Below are positions 8,539 to 16,258 of a stretch of DNA of 44,601 bases, in pieces (within the stretch, counting starts at the first letter, position 1; each line of letters opens with the position of its first letter). The notes under the pieces were generated by a model. That model was not told the DNA's origin, did no database searches, and was given only the letters and a program-made list of their open reading frames with translations. Position numbers and translations under genes: made by a program. The stretch is from contig CANOWY010000010.1 in assembly GCA_947571135.1 (NCBI GenBank), positions 1 through 44,601 of the forward strand, given 5' to 3'. Origin of the DNA: an uncultured Mycoplasmatota bacterium. GTDB taxonomy: Bacteria; Bacillota_I; Bacilli_A; RF39; UBA660.

Positions 8539-8982
8539 TTAAATTTTCATACTAAAAAATGTAGAATCATCTGCCACAAATCCAAAGTTTTTATAACAAG
8601 TATGAGCAGGAATTCTAAAATTTCTACTCCATAATTTGATTTCTTTGCATTCATGATTTTTACAAACTGTACGTACTACTTCCAACATTTTGGTAGCAAT
8701 ATGATGCTTGCGAAATTCGGGCTTTACACAAACATGGTTTAAAATGGCGAATGTCCCCATCTCTTTAAATATAGTAGGAACAATAGCAATACGAGTGTGT
8801 GCTATTACTTTTCCTTCGTATTCTCCAATCACATAAATTTGATTACGATCTGTTCGATTTTCGTTAAATATTTTAAGGGCTTCTTCATAATCTGTGTGTT
8901 CTTCAAATACTTCATTACATAAATCGACAATACCACGAATTTTAGATGTATCTGCTAAAGAAAATTTTACATTGATATCCAT
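8539..8982 (-). CDS. GNAT family N-acetyltransferase
   Basis: A 147-residue single-domain acetyl-CoA-dependent acetyltransferase. Visible: N-terminal beta strand, the Gln/Arg-x-x-Gly/Ala acetyl-CoA loop region as PEFRKHHIATKMLEVV (residues about 88-103), then NFRIPAHTCYKNFGF, the usual C-terminal GNAT motif. The substrate is unknown. The start ATG follows GAAGGAG by about 9 bases. It heads an operon with the unknown membrane protein at 7336-8522. An extended -10 like element (TGATAAAAT, 9013-9021) lies upstream. Confidence 0.85.
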   Translation of the reverse strand: MDINVKFSLADTSKIRGIVDLCNEVFEEHTDYEEALKIFNENRTDRNQIYVIGEYEGKVIAHTRIAIVPTIFKEMGTFAILNHVCVKPEFRKHHIATKMLEVVRTVCKNHECKEIKLWSRNFRIPAHTCYKNFGFVADDSTFFSMKI

Positions 8983-9075
8983 ATATATTCACTCCTTCTC
9001 TACTATAAATCGATTTTATCACAAAACATATTATATTTACAAATATTACGTTTTTATTGACAAATTATTGTCGCA

Positions 9076-9786
9076 TTACTCTTTTACTTGGCTTTCTCCT
9101 GTTTTATAATCGATTTCAATTCCTTCTTGAACGTTATAGACAAAAACATGAAATTCTATACCAGCCCCATTATCTTCTATAGAATAGGCTTCTAATTCTA
9201 CTCCAGTTGCTACTAAGTTTTCTCCTTCAAATATAGGAGTAACCCGATACAGTACATGGCTATTAGTATTCTTTATATATTCTGCAATTTGATTTTCAAA
9301 ATCAAGCATTCCTTTGGTATTCATTTGTCTGGTACACGTAATTAAATTTTGTTCATTAGCATTTTCTCCAGTTAGTTGGTAACCAATTAAATGGCAACGA
9401 TTGTATAAGTATTTGCCATCTACAATATCATATTTTATAGTGTGCCATCCACTTGGTTTCACATTGCCAATACTTCCCCGGTCTTCTGTTGGCATTAAAT
9501 CCACACCGATATTTGCAATAGCAACACCACATCTACCAAGAGAATCCAATTCACTATATTTTTCATAAGAAATAGTAGAATACTCTTCTGTTTCAAAAAA
9601 AGGCTTATTGTTATTTATAACAATTACATCTGTTCCATTATACGCTGGTATCTCTTCAATATTATAAGATGGAAGATTCACTTCCTTTTTGTTTTCTTCA
9701 TAAAGGCTATACCCCCCAATGCAAGTTAAAATAATTAGTGTTGCCAGTAAACTTTTGGGACTTTGTTTTTTTCTTCTTTTTGCCAT
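9076..9786 (-). CDS. Membrane-anchored DNA/RNA non-specific endonuclease (DNA-entry nuclease type)
   Basis: 236 residues: a basic N-terminus MAKRRKKQSPK, a membrane anchor at about 13-28, then the beta-beta-alpha metal nuclease domain. Motifs: SLGRCGVA, NVKPSGWH, then the catalytic segment YNRCHLIGYQLTGENANEQN, the Firmicutes form of the DRGH motif with the general-base His in RCHLIG and a metal-binding Asn further on. Relatives include the streptococcal DNA-entry nuclease EndA; a role in surface DNA degradation or uptake is possible but not shown, as no com genes are here (a TfoX-N gene is at 41 kb). The anchor contains the IGG codons ATT-GGGGGG-TAT, a G6 tract that is in frame. It lies 13 bases after the sirtuin gene, same operon. 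Confidence 0.85.
   Translation of the reverse strand: MAKRRKKQSPKSLLATLIILTCIGGYSLYEENKKEVNLPSYNIEEIPAYNGTDVIVINNNKPFFETEEYSTISYEKYSELDSLGRCGVAIANIGVDLMPTEDRGSIGNVKPSGWHTIKYDIVDGKYLYNRCHLIGYQLTGENANEQNLITCTRQMNTKGMLDFENQIAEYIKNTNSHVLYRVTPIFEGENLVATGVELEAYSIEDNGAGIEFHVFVYNVQEGIEIDYKTGESQVKE
9712..9717 (-). repeat. Poly-G tract of 6 (coding strand), in frame, within the nuclease membrane anchor
   Basis: GGGGGG codes Gly-Gly at residues about 24-25 and is followed by TATA. It is the only one of four G tracts that leaves its gene open; gain or loss of one G would end translation before the nuclease domain. Confidence 0.85.
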
Positions 9787-9799
9787 TATTTAAAACCTC

Positions 9800-10516
9800 C
9801 TATACATATTTAAAAATATTTCCTAAACTGTCATGAATTACTAAATTTGCTAAAGTATCATAGGGTGTATCATCTTTGTTTAATAAAACTAATTTTTTTC
9901 CTTTAAAGTAAAGAATTAACCTATTGGCTGGATAAACACTAAGGCTTGTTCCCGCAACGATTAAAACCTCTGCTTCTTCTATTTTTTGAATTGCTTTTGT
10001 TAGAATTGTTTCATCTAAAGGTTCTTCGTAAAGCACTACATCTGGTTTTATAATACTACCACAAGTACATCTTGGAACTTCTACACTTTCAAATACATAA
10101 TTTGCATCATAAAATGTATGACATTTCATACAAAAATTTCTTAAGATACTTCCATGTAATTCTAGTACATTCTTACTTCCACACTTTTGGTGAAGACCAT
10201 CTATGTTTTGAGTAATGATAGCTTTTAATTTTCCACTTTGTTCTAATTCTGTTAATTTTTTATGGGTTATATTTGGTTCATAAGGCAAAGCATTCATTTT
10301 TTCTTTATAAAATCTAAAAAATTCATCTGGATGATTCATAAAAAAAGTATAACTTAAAATTTCTTCAGGTGGAAACTCAAACTTCTGGTTATATAAACCA
10401 TCCTTGCTTCTAAAATCAGGTATCTCTGATTCTGTTGAAACTCCTGCACCTCCAAAAAAAACAATATTTTCACTATTAGCAATTACTTCTTTTAATTCTT
10501 TTATTCTATCGTTCAT
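9800..10516 (-). CDS. cobB: NAD-dependent protein deacylase, Sir2 family
   Basis: 238 residues. NAD-binding GGAGVSTESEIPDFRS near residue 22-37, catalytic TQNIDGLHQ with His, and a four-Cys zinc site (CMKCHTF and RCTCG). GTSLSVYPA and the final nucleotide-binding strand are also present. Sirtuins remove acetyl or other acyl groups from lysine with NAD, giving nicotinamide and O-acyl-ADP-ribose. The FFGGAGVSTESEIPDFRSKDG form is the class U type common in Firmicutes. It is transcribed before the anchored nuclease at 9076-9786, with its own extended -10 promoter. Length is normal for the family. Confidence 0.92.
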   Translation of the reverse strand: MNDRIKELKEVIANSENIVFFGGAGVSTESEIPDFRSKDGLYNQKFEFPPEEILSYTFFMNHPDEFFRFYKEKMNALPYEPNITHKKLTELEQSGKLKAIITQNIDGLHQKCGSKNVLELHGSILRNFCMKCHTFYDANYVFESVEVPRCTCGSIIKPDVVLYEEPLDETILTKAIQKIEEAEVLIVAGTSLSVYPANRLILYFKGKKLVLLNKDDTPYDTLANLVIHDSLGNIFKYV

Positions 10517-10539
10517 AATCCACCTATTCTATAACTAAA

Positions 10540-10548
10540 ATTATATCA
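10540..10548 (-). promoter_or_regulatory. Extended -10 promoter of the sirtuin-nuclease operon
   Basis: Minus-strand TGATATAAT, 24 bases before the ATG at 10516 and directly after the upstream terminator. Confidence 0.55.
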
Positions 10549-10550
10549 TA

Positions 10551-10573
10551 AAAAAATAGAGATTTTACTCTAT
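10551..10573 (-). terminator. Terminator after the YbaK gene
   Basis: Minus strand ATAGAG, 6-base loop, CTCTAT followed by seven T. The stem overlaps the last codons and stop of the YbaK gene. Confidence 0.75.
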
Positions 10574-11035
10574 ATTTTTACAAACATCTATCCATTCCTT
10601 GAAATTAGAGGATATCATTAATTCTTCTAAACTTAATTTTACGGCACTATTATGGCTTCCGCAAGCTGGATAGATGGTAGAAAATCGCTTTAAGGATTCA
10701 TCTAAAAATACGATAACATTATCTTGTATACCAAATGGACAAACACCTCCGACTTCATGTCCAATTCTTTCTTCTACTTCTACAAGCGGAATCATTTTGG
10801 CTTTTTCGCCAAATTTAATTTTATATTTTCCATTATCGATTTTTTGATCTCCTGAGGTCACAATCAAAATAGGCTTGTTTTCTACTAAAAGTCCTAAAGT
10901 TTTGGCTATTTCTTTTTCCTCACAATTTAAGGCTAATGCGGCTTCTTTTACAGTAGCAGAAGTCACGTTAAATTCCATTATATTTTTTTCTAATCCATAT
11001 TTTTGTAAATGTTCTTTTGCACTAATAAATGACAT
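10565..11035 (-). CDS. YbaK/EbsC-type aminoacyl-tRNA deacylase
   Basis: A 156-residue single-domain protein of the YbaK/ProX editing family. Marks: AKTLGLLV near residue 44, a conserved Lys in SGDQKIDNGKY, and the signature GHEVGGVCPFGI at about 100-111. Family members hydrolyse mischarged tRNAs, for example Cys-tRNA(Pro) (YbaK) or Ala-tRNA(Pro) (ProXp-ala), in the cytoplasm. Which substrate applies cannot be told from the sequence. ATG follows AAAGGAG. The upstream frameshifted gene (11049-11508) ends 13 bases before this start, so they form an operon. Confidence 0.88.
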   Translation of the reverse strand: MSFISAKEHLQKYGLEKNIMEFNVTSATVKEAALALNCEEKEIAKTLGLLVENKPILIVTSGDQKIDNGKYKIKFGEKAKMIPLVEVEERIGHEVGGVCPFGIQDNVIVFLDESLKRFSTIYPACGSHNSAVKLSLEELMISSNFKEWIDVCKNIE

Positions 11036-11048
11036 AATCTATTCTCCT

Positions 11049-11508
11049 TTACTTTTTAATATTTTCTTCTTTTTTTGGCATTGCATAGAATGCTTCTTCT
11101 AATAATACGAAAAAATTAAGTTCTTTTTGAGCAACTATATTTAAATATTTATTAAAGTCAATATCATCTATCAATTGATAACCTTTTGTTAATAATTCTT
11201 CTAATAAATTATTACAAGTATGAAATTGTGAAAAAGTTAAATCTGCTAGGATATACCCCCCCCATTATATTTTTATTAGGAATTAAAAGAAAAAGATGTT
11301 CATAATCCAATCCTAAATCAAGAGTATTTATTAGTCTTGCAGGAATATGAGAACGAAGTAACTCATTTAATAACACCCCATTATAAACTTTGCACATTCT
11401 CTCTTCTAATAAATTAGGTAAGTGTTCTTTTACTCTGTTAATTGCATTTTTTATTTCTTTTTCTTGATCAGTTCCTTGTATGTTCGTTATCCTTTCAAAA
11501 AAGTCCAT
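11049..11508 (-). pseudogene. Unknown protein, possibly papain/transglutaminase-like, split by a poly-G frameshift
   Basis: As written the reading from ATG 11508 ends at 11212 (98 residues). The coding signal continues in the next frame: after MGG the reading YILADLTFSQFHTCNN runs on to AMPKKEENIKK with stop at 11049, just before the YbaK gene. Seven G instead of eight gives one 152-residue protein. In that form a Cys (RMCKVYNGVLLNELL), an Arg-rich strand (PARLINT), a His (DYEHLFLLIP) and an Asp (ILADLTF) occur in the order and spacing of a papain/transglutaminase-like Cys-His-Asp triad; this assignment is a guess from pattern. The frameshift falls before the Asp, so the short form would be inactive. 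Confidence 0.7.
11256..11263 (-). repeat. Poly-G tract of 8 (coding strand) breaking the 11049-11508 gene
   Basis: ATG followed by further G then TATA; eight G in total including the ATG base. Seven restores one long frame; eight ends translation 16 codons later. Confidence 0.9.
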
Positions 11509-11558
11509 GTTATCATTCTCCTATAATTTCATTAAAATCAACTTTAAACCAACAAAAA

Positions 11559-11609
11559 GGGTTCAATATTAAATATAAATAATCTTTCCTAGTTTAGATA
11601 TTGAAAACC
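11559..11609 (-). terminator. Terminator after the 11615-13118 operon
   Basis: Minus strand GGTTTTCAATAT, about 28-base loop, ATATTGAACC then CTTTTTG. The 8-bp core TTCAATAT/ATATTGAA is perfect. Confidence 0.6.
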
Positions 11610-11614
11610 ATGAG

Positions 11615-12055
11615 TTAACAGAAGCCATTTTTTCTCTTTTTATGATATAAATCTACTATCTCTTCAAAATGCTCCCCCTGCCAAATAAAATTCAAAGTAA
11701 TTACGCTTCCTAAACTATTTTCAAGTTTCAAACCATAAAAATTCTTTGCATTCTCTTTATAAAATTCACTCATTTTTATTTTTTCTAAATTTTCAAAATT
11801 TTCTAATAAATCCAATATGAGTTGTTCATAAAAAATATTGCTATATAAAGTTGGAACTTCCATGAACCAATGTCTTTCATACCCTCTTTTGGGAACATAG
11901 ATTTCTAAAGTACAAATTTCTTCTTTCCCACTTTTAACAGAAGCAAACTCCAACTCTCCTAAAACAGGTATCGAATCTATTAATATGAGTTCTAATGTTT
12001 CTATAACGACTTTTGATTTTTCTTTCGCAGTCTTTTTAATATTCTCTTTCTTCAT
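11615..12055 (-). CDS. Unknown cytoplasmic protein (146 aa)
   Basis: ATG follows AAAGGAAATAA. The product starts with a Lys-rich stretch (KKENIKKTAKEKSK), then alternates strands and helices with no clear motif; KRGYERHWFMEVPTLY and LNFIWQGEHFEEIVDLY are the most distinctive parts. No signal peptide or membrane segment. The gene begins 10 bases after the end of the membrane-anchored gene 12066-13118 and shares its terminator, so the two products probably work together. I do not recognise the family. Confidence 0.75.
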   Translation of the reverse strand: MKKENIKKTAKEKSKVVIETLELILIDSIPVLGELEFASVKSGKEEICTLEIYVPKRGYERHWFMEVPTLYSNIFYEQLILDLLENFENLEKIKMSEFYKENAKNFYGLKLENSLGSVITLNFIWQGEHFEEIVDLYHKKRKNGFC

Positions 12056-12065
12056 TTATTTCCTT

Positions 12066-13118
12066 TTATACGAATTTATTTATATCATCAATTTGAATGG
12101 CAAGGTATGGAAGATTTTTTTCTTTTTCTTTTAAAAATAAAGTAAACGTATTATCAAAATGAAAATATCTTGGATTTTCACTATCTTTTAAAGAGGATTT
12201 TTGTAGCCCCATTCCTGCTTCACTCTTTACTTTTCCACCCTTTTTATTTAATTCAAATTGAATTGTTTGCAAGGCTTTATCAATATAATACTTTTTACCA
12301 TTTGTAAAAGTTAACTCTTTATTTTCTAATTCTGTAAATTGCTTTTTCACTTTAAAATTCAAATTTGGTATTTTTAAGGTATCTTCTTCTCCAAATGTTT
12401 TACTTCCTTTATAACTTTTGCTTTCTTCTAACAGAGAATTATAAATTCCTTGAAAAGAGGTTTCCGTTATTCCCCTTGTAAGAATAATTTCATCTTCGGT
12501 TTTGGTGTTTAGTTTTATAGCAAAATAATCTTGGTCTTTATAGTACAATACTTCTACTTGATTACGAACACTATCTTTAGTTGTAGAATCAATTCCAAAA
12601 TAATCAATATTTTTGGTATCTTTAAATGTATCCTTTTTCAATTCTGTAAATTCCTCTTCAAATTCAAACTCTTTTTTTAACATTGCATACAGAAAATAAT
12701 CTTCCGAGTCATAATTTTCCCAATTAAAATAATCTAATAGTTCACTAGTTTCATTAAATTTTTCTTTAATTGCTTCTTCAATTCTATGCTTTAATTCTAG
12801 GCTTGGCGTATCAACAATTTTGTAATAACTATTTTCATTTAACTCTTTTGTAGTAAAGGTACCTTTATTTAAGTTGTCTACGATTTCCAATTGGTTTTGA
12901 AATACAATATCTCCACCTGCTAATTCTTTTAAATCATTCCATATTAAATTAAATGTTCCACACCATATAGTATTATTTGCAATAGTATCTTCTAAAGATA
13001 ACACAGCATTGGCATCTGTTATATTTTCCTTTTGATCCATTATTTTTTTTATACCAATCCCTACTAAAATTAACAGTCCCATAGCACCTGTTAAAATAAT
13101 TTTTAATTTATTCTCCAT
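12066..13118 (-). CDS. Unknown membrane-anchored extracytoplasmic protein, faintly serpin-like
   Basis: 350 residues with one N-terminal membrane segment (about 7-24) and a large outside domain. ATG follows GAGGAGG. I do not recognise it firmly. The second half shows a serpin-like order of strands: VEVLYYKDQDYFAIKL, IPNLNFKVKKQFTEL, FELNKKGGKVKSEA (position of a serpin hinge) and FHFDNTFTLFLKE. NTIWCGTFNLIWNDLK near residue 48 resembles the serpin N-terminal helix. The reactive-loop consensus is not met, so an inhibitor role is speculative; a structure prediction would settle it. It precedes 11615-12055 in one operon, with an extended -10 at 13140. Confidence 0.8.
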   Translation of the reverse strand: MENKLKIILTGAMGLLILVGIGIKKIMDQKENITDANAVLSLEDTIANNTIWCGTFNLIWNDLKELAGGDIVFQNQLEIVDNLNKGTFTTKELNENSYYKIVDTPSLELKHRIEEAIKEKFNETSELLDYFNWENYDSEDYFLYAMLKKEFEFEEEFTELKKDTFKDTKNIDYFGIDSTTKDSVRNQVEVLYYKDQDYFAIKLNTKTEDEIILTRGITETSFQGIYNSLLEESKSYKGSKTFGEEDTLKIPNLNFKVKKQFTELENKELTFTNGKKYYIDKALQTIQFELNKKGGKVKSEAGMGLQKSSLKDSENPRYFHFDNTFTLFLKEKEKNLPYLAIQIDDINKFV

Positions 13119-13139
13119 AATAGCCTCCTCTTTTTCAAG

Positions 13140-13148
13140 AGTATAACA
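13140..13148 (-). promoter_or_regulatory. Extended -10 promoter of the 12066-13118 operon
   Basis: Minus-strand TGTTATACT, 22 bases before the ATG. Confidence 0.5.
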
Positions 13149-13250
13149 TTTTTTCGTTTTTTTTGCTATCTACTATTACAAAAGAGGGTAATTTGAAAAT
13201 GGGATTGAAATTTTTATATCAAAATAAAAGTTGGTTAGCAAAATAAGAAA

Positions 13251-13308
13251 AAAGAAAAGAACACTAACTACTATTCAACAGTCTGAAATAAATAGTTTCA
13301 TTGTTCTT
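13251..13308 (-). terminator. Terminator after the copper operon
   Basis: Minus strand: outer stem AAGAACA/TGTTCTT (13302-13308 with 13257-13263), inner stem ACTATT/AATAGT, then TTTTCTTTTTT. It lies just beyond copZ. Confidence 0.6.
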
Positions 13309-13335
13309 CCTATATTTAGAAATAATTTTTTTACT

Positions 13336-13551
13336 TTACTCGGTTTCTTTCCTTACTTTAAAATCTATGTTTTCTATTTTCTCTATCACTTCTTCCACTA
13401 CTTTTTCTTTTTTTACTGTAAGAATTAATTTCTTTTTCTCTAAGGAAAGTTCGTAAGACAAAATTCCTTTTATATTTTCCAATACGTTTTTAATTCGATT
13501 TACACACCCCTCACATTTCATTCCTTCAATGTATAATGTTATCATTTTCAA
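13336..13551 (-). CDS. copZ: Copper chaperone, HMA domain (CopZ-like)
   Basis: About 70 residues forming one heavy-metal-associated domain: beta strand ITLYIEGMKCEGC with the Cu(I)-binding Cys pair, then the betaalphabetabetaalphabeta layout. CopZ carries Cu(I) to the efflux ATPase in the cytoplasm. The frame begins with TTG at 13551, which overlaps the copA stop (TTGA), a translational-coupling arrangement; ATG at 13545 is an equally possible start, giving MITLYIEG. It is the last gene of csoR-copA-copZ. Confidence 0.88.
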   Translation of the reverse strand: MKMITLYIEGMKCEGCVNRIKNVLENIKGILSYELSLEKKKLILTVKKEKVVEEVIEKIENIDFKVRKETE

Positions 13552-15728
13552 TTTATCACTCTCCCAAATCTTAACGAATTCATAACAACGGTTAGACTAC
13601 TAAAAATCATAGCAACACTTCCAAGCATTGGAGTTATAAAAATGCCAAAACTTTCCAGTGTCCCCATTGCTATAGGTAACATACAAATATTATATAAAAA
13701 GGCCCAAAATAAATTTTCTTTGATGGCTTTATAGGACTTTTTACTAATTTTAATAAAATCAAGTAAATGAGACATGTCATTATTCATGAGGATTACACTA
13801 GAGGCATCCGCTGCGATATCTGTGCCATCACTTACACTTACCCCAACAGTTGCAGATACTAAAGCAGGGGCATCATTAATTCCATCTCCTACCATCATGA
13901 CGTTTTTATTGTTTTCGATTAATTTTTTTATTTCGTCGGCTTTTTTATTTGGTAATACATCTGAAATAACCTTTTGAATACCTAATTCTTCTGCAACTAT
14001 TTTTGCTGTTTTTTCATTGTCTCCTGTTAGCATGATTACCTCTATATTTTCTTTCTTGATTTTTTTAATCACTTCTGCCATTTCTTTTCTTATAACGTCT
14101 CTTACCCCAATCAAACCAATGATTTTCTTATCTTCTACTACATAAACAATACTACATCCATTTTTAACTAAGTTTTCATACTCTTTTTGATATTCGTTTA
14201 CAATATGTAATTTCTCTACCATTTTTTCATTGCCTAAATGGTATATTTTATTTCCTATCTTCCCAGAAATTCCTAATCCATTTAATGTTTTAAAATCTTG
14301 TACTTCTCTTTTTTTGGTTACAGAAAATGCAGTATGAATTGGATGAAGTGACAATTCTTCTATATTTGCAACTAAGTTAAGTAATTCTGTTTTTTTGAAA
14401 GAAGAATAATTGTATACTGCAAAGATATTTAACTTCCCATAAGTTAATGTTCCCGTTTTATCAAATACAATGGTGTCAATATTCCTTCCTTTTTCTAAGG
14501 CTTCGCTTTCTTTTAAAAACAATCCTTTTTTCGCACAAAGACCATTTGCTACTACAACCACTAAAGGTACAGCAAGACCAAGAGCACAAGGACAAGCCAC
14601 TACCAAAATAGTAATCGCATGAAGAAGTGCTGTTTCTACTTGAATATGAAAAGCATATTGTACTATAAAGGTAATTAGAGATAGAAAAATGATGAAAGGT
14701 ACAAAGTATCCACTTAATTTATCTGCCAGTTTTTGCATTTTATTTTTGTTGTTTGTTGCTTCAATGACAAGTTTAACAATAGAAGAAATAGTAGACTCTT
14801 TTCCAATTTTTTGTGCTTGATACTCAATATAGCCATCATAACAAATAGAACCTGCAATCACTCTGCTTTCTTTTTCTTTTAATATAGGAACACTTTCTCC
14901 AGTGATAAAACTCTCCTCTACATAAGTGCTCCCCTTTAGAACAACACCATCTACTGCTATTTTTTCACCAGATCTAGCAATCAATCGATCTCCTTTTTTT
15001 ACTTCGTCGATGGACACTTGTTTTTCACTCTCTCCTACTTTTACTGTAGCAGTCATGGGGGTAATCTGTACTAATTTTTTTATCGCTTCTTTCGTTTTGT
15101 TTTTACTTTTTTCTTCTATAAAGCGACCTAGTTTCATAAAATAAATTACCATACAAATCGATTCAAAATACAAAGAATGTAATTTTACTCCTCTTTCCAA
15201 TACAATAGAAAAATAGCCATGAAGACTGTATAAAAAACTTACAGTTACGCTTAAGAAAACTAAAGTGTCCATATTAGGCATTTGATGAATTGCATTTTTT
15301 ATTCCACTTTTTAAAATATCTCTTCCATAGAATAAAAATAGGCAAGCACTTACAAGAAAAAATGTCGTATAAAAAATAGGATTATCTTGATTTAAAAAGA
15401 AAACTTTAGGCAATCCCACCATAGTTCCCATAGAAACATACATTAAAAATAAAATAAAAACACCTAAAAAAATTAATTTTGCTTTTTCGCTTTTTTTCGT
15501 CTCCTCCTCTTCAATTCCATTAAACTCTCCTCTACTTTTAAAACCTGCTTCTTCTATATATTTTTCCAACTTATTTTTACTACAATCTTCATATTCTATC
15601 GTTGCGATGGCCAAAACTAAGTTTACCTGAGCAGATGTAACTTCTTTTTGTTTAGTCAAATATTTTTCTAAACCACTAGAACAAGCACTACAAGTCATTC
15701 CTTCTATTTTTAAAACTATTTTTTTCAT
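13548..15728 (-). CDS. copA: Copper-exporting P1B-type ATPase
   Basis: 726 residues. N-terminal HMA domain (1-70) with GMTCSAC; six to eight membrane segments; the metal-transport motif C379-P-C; phosphorylation site D423-KTGT; TGES actuator loop; HP motif (SLHPIHT); hinge GDGINDAP from about 614. These mark a Cu(I)-exporting P1B-1 ATPase that pumps copper out of the cytoplasm using ATP. Only one HMA domain is fused; the separate CopZ supplies another. Start ATG follows GAAGGGAAATAAG, 50 bases after csoR. The stop is TGA, overlapped by copZ. Complete and typical in length. Confidence 0.95.
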   Translation of the reverse strand: MKKIVLKIEGMTCSACSSGLEKYLTKQKEVTSAQVNLVLAIATIEYEDCSKNKLEKYIEEAGFKSRGEFNGIEEEETKKSEKAKLIFLGVFILFLMYVSMGTMVGLPKVFFLNQDNPIFYTTFFLVSACLFLFYGRDILKSGIKNAIHQMPNMDTLVFLSVTVSFLYSLHGYFSIVLERGVKLHSLYFESICMVIYFMKLGRFIEEKSKNKTKEAIKKLVQITPMTATVKVGESEKQVSIDEVKKGDRLIARSGEKIAVDGVVLKGSTYVEESFITGESVPILKEKESRVIAGSICYDGYIEYQAQKIGKESTISSIVKLVIEATNNKNKMQKLADKLSGYFVPFIIFLSLITFIVQYAFHIQVETALLHAITILVVACPCALGLAVPLVVVVANGLCAKKGLFLKESEALEKGRNIDTIVFDKTGTLTYGKLNIFAVYNYSSFKKTELLNLVANIEELSLHPIHTAFSVTKKREVQDFKTLNGLGISGKIGNKIYHLGNEKMVEKLHIVNEYQKEYENLVKNGCSIVYVVEDKKIIGLIGVRDVIRKEMAEVIKKIKKENIEVIMLTGDNEKTAKIVAEELGIQKVISDVLPNKKADEIKKLIENNKNVMMVGDGINDAPALVSATVGVSVSDGTDIAADASSVILMNNDMSHLLDFIKISKKSYKAIKENLFWAFLYNICMLPIAMGTLESFGIFITPMLGSVAMIFSSLTVVMNSLRFGRVIN

Positions 15729-15779
15729 TTTACTTATTTCCCTTCCTCTTTATTATTTGTACACCATTTGGAATTATGC

Positions 15780-16079
15780 TTATCTATTATTAAATCTTTT
15801 AAAAAGACTGATAACTTCCTCTAATGTTTCCAATTCTCCTTTTTCTAAGTCTCTAGATACGCAATTATAAAGATGATTTTCTAGAATTAAATTGGATAAA
15901 CTTTTTATAGAATTTTGGGCAGCAGAAAGTTGAATTAGTATGTCATTACAGTAGGCATCTTCTTCTACCATTCGTTTAATCCCTTTAAGTTGCCCTTCTA
16001 TTCTATTGATTCGATTTTGAATCGTTTTCTTCTCCCCTTCTTTTCTATACGTTTTCTTAATAACATCATTTTGTTTCAA
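15780..16079 (-). CDS. csoR: Copper-sensing repressor CsoR
   Basis: About 99 residues, all-helical, DUF156/CsoR family. Copper ligands in the expected Cys-His-x3-Cys pattern: C44 (AYCNDIL), H69 and C73 (ENHLYNC). The core RINRIEGQLKGIKRMVEED is diagnostic. CsoR binds DNA without copper and lets go when Cu(I) binds. An ATG at 16100 would place the start against the operator with no ribosome site; TTG at 16079, 5 bases after AGAGGTGG, is preferred. First gene of csoR-copA-copZ, so it represses its own operon. Confidence 0.9.
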   Translation of the reverse strand: MKQNDVIKKTYRKEGEKKTIQNRINRIEGQLKGIKRMVEEDAYCNDILIQLSAAQNSIKSLSNLILENHLYNCVSRDLEKGELETLEEVISLFKRFNNR

Positions 16080-16103
16080 ATTTACCACCTCTAGTTGCAT
16101 TAT

Positions 16104-16119
16104 ATACCCCTAGGGGTAT
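16104..16119. promoter_or_regulatory. CsoR operator, perfect 16-bp palindrome
   Basis: ATACCCCTAGGGGTAT, a perfect inverted repeat and close to known CsoR sites in Firmicutes. It lies 25-40 bases before the csoR start. A second half-site (GGGGGTATTT, 16131-16140) lies 11 bases further upstream, perhaps a second, weaker contact. Confidence 0.85.
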
Positions 16120-16224
16120 TTTGTAAATAAGGGGGTATTTTTACTATTTCTTCAAATAGTTATCAATAAAAACAAGAGACAATTGAGATACCATATTGAA
16201 ATTTTTTATAGCGAATATAAAAAT

Positions 16225-16255
16225 AAGAATATCAAAGGTAAAAACTGATATTCTT
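16225..16255 (-). terminator. Terminator after the acyltransferase-SGNH gene
   Basis: Perfect 9-bp stem AAGAATATC/GATATTCTT with a 13-base loop, then ATTTTTAT on the minus strand. It abuts the stop at 16259. Confidence 0.75.
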
Positions 16256-16258
16256 ATT

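Noticed and set aside
13548-13551. Alternative genetic code (TGA as Trp)
   Set aside because: copA and the 32904 regulator end at TGA with the next gene overlapping correctly, and Trp is coded TGG throughout.
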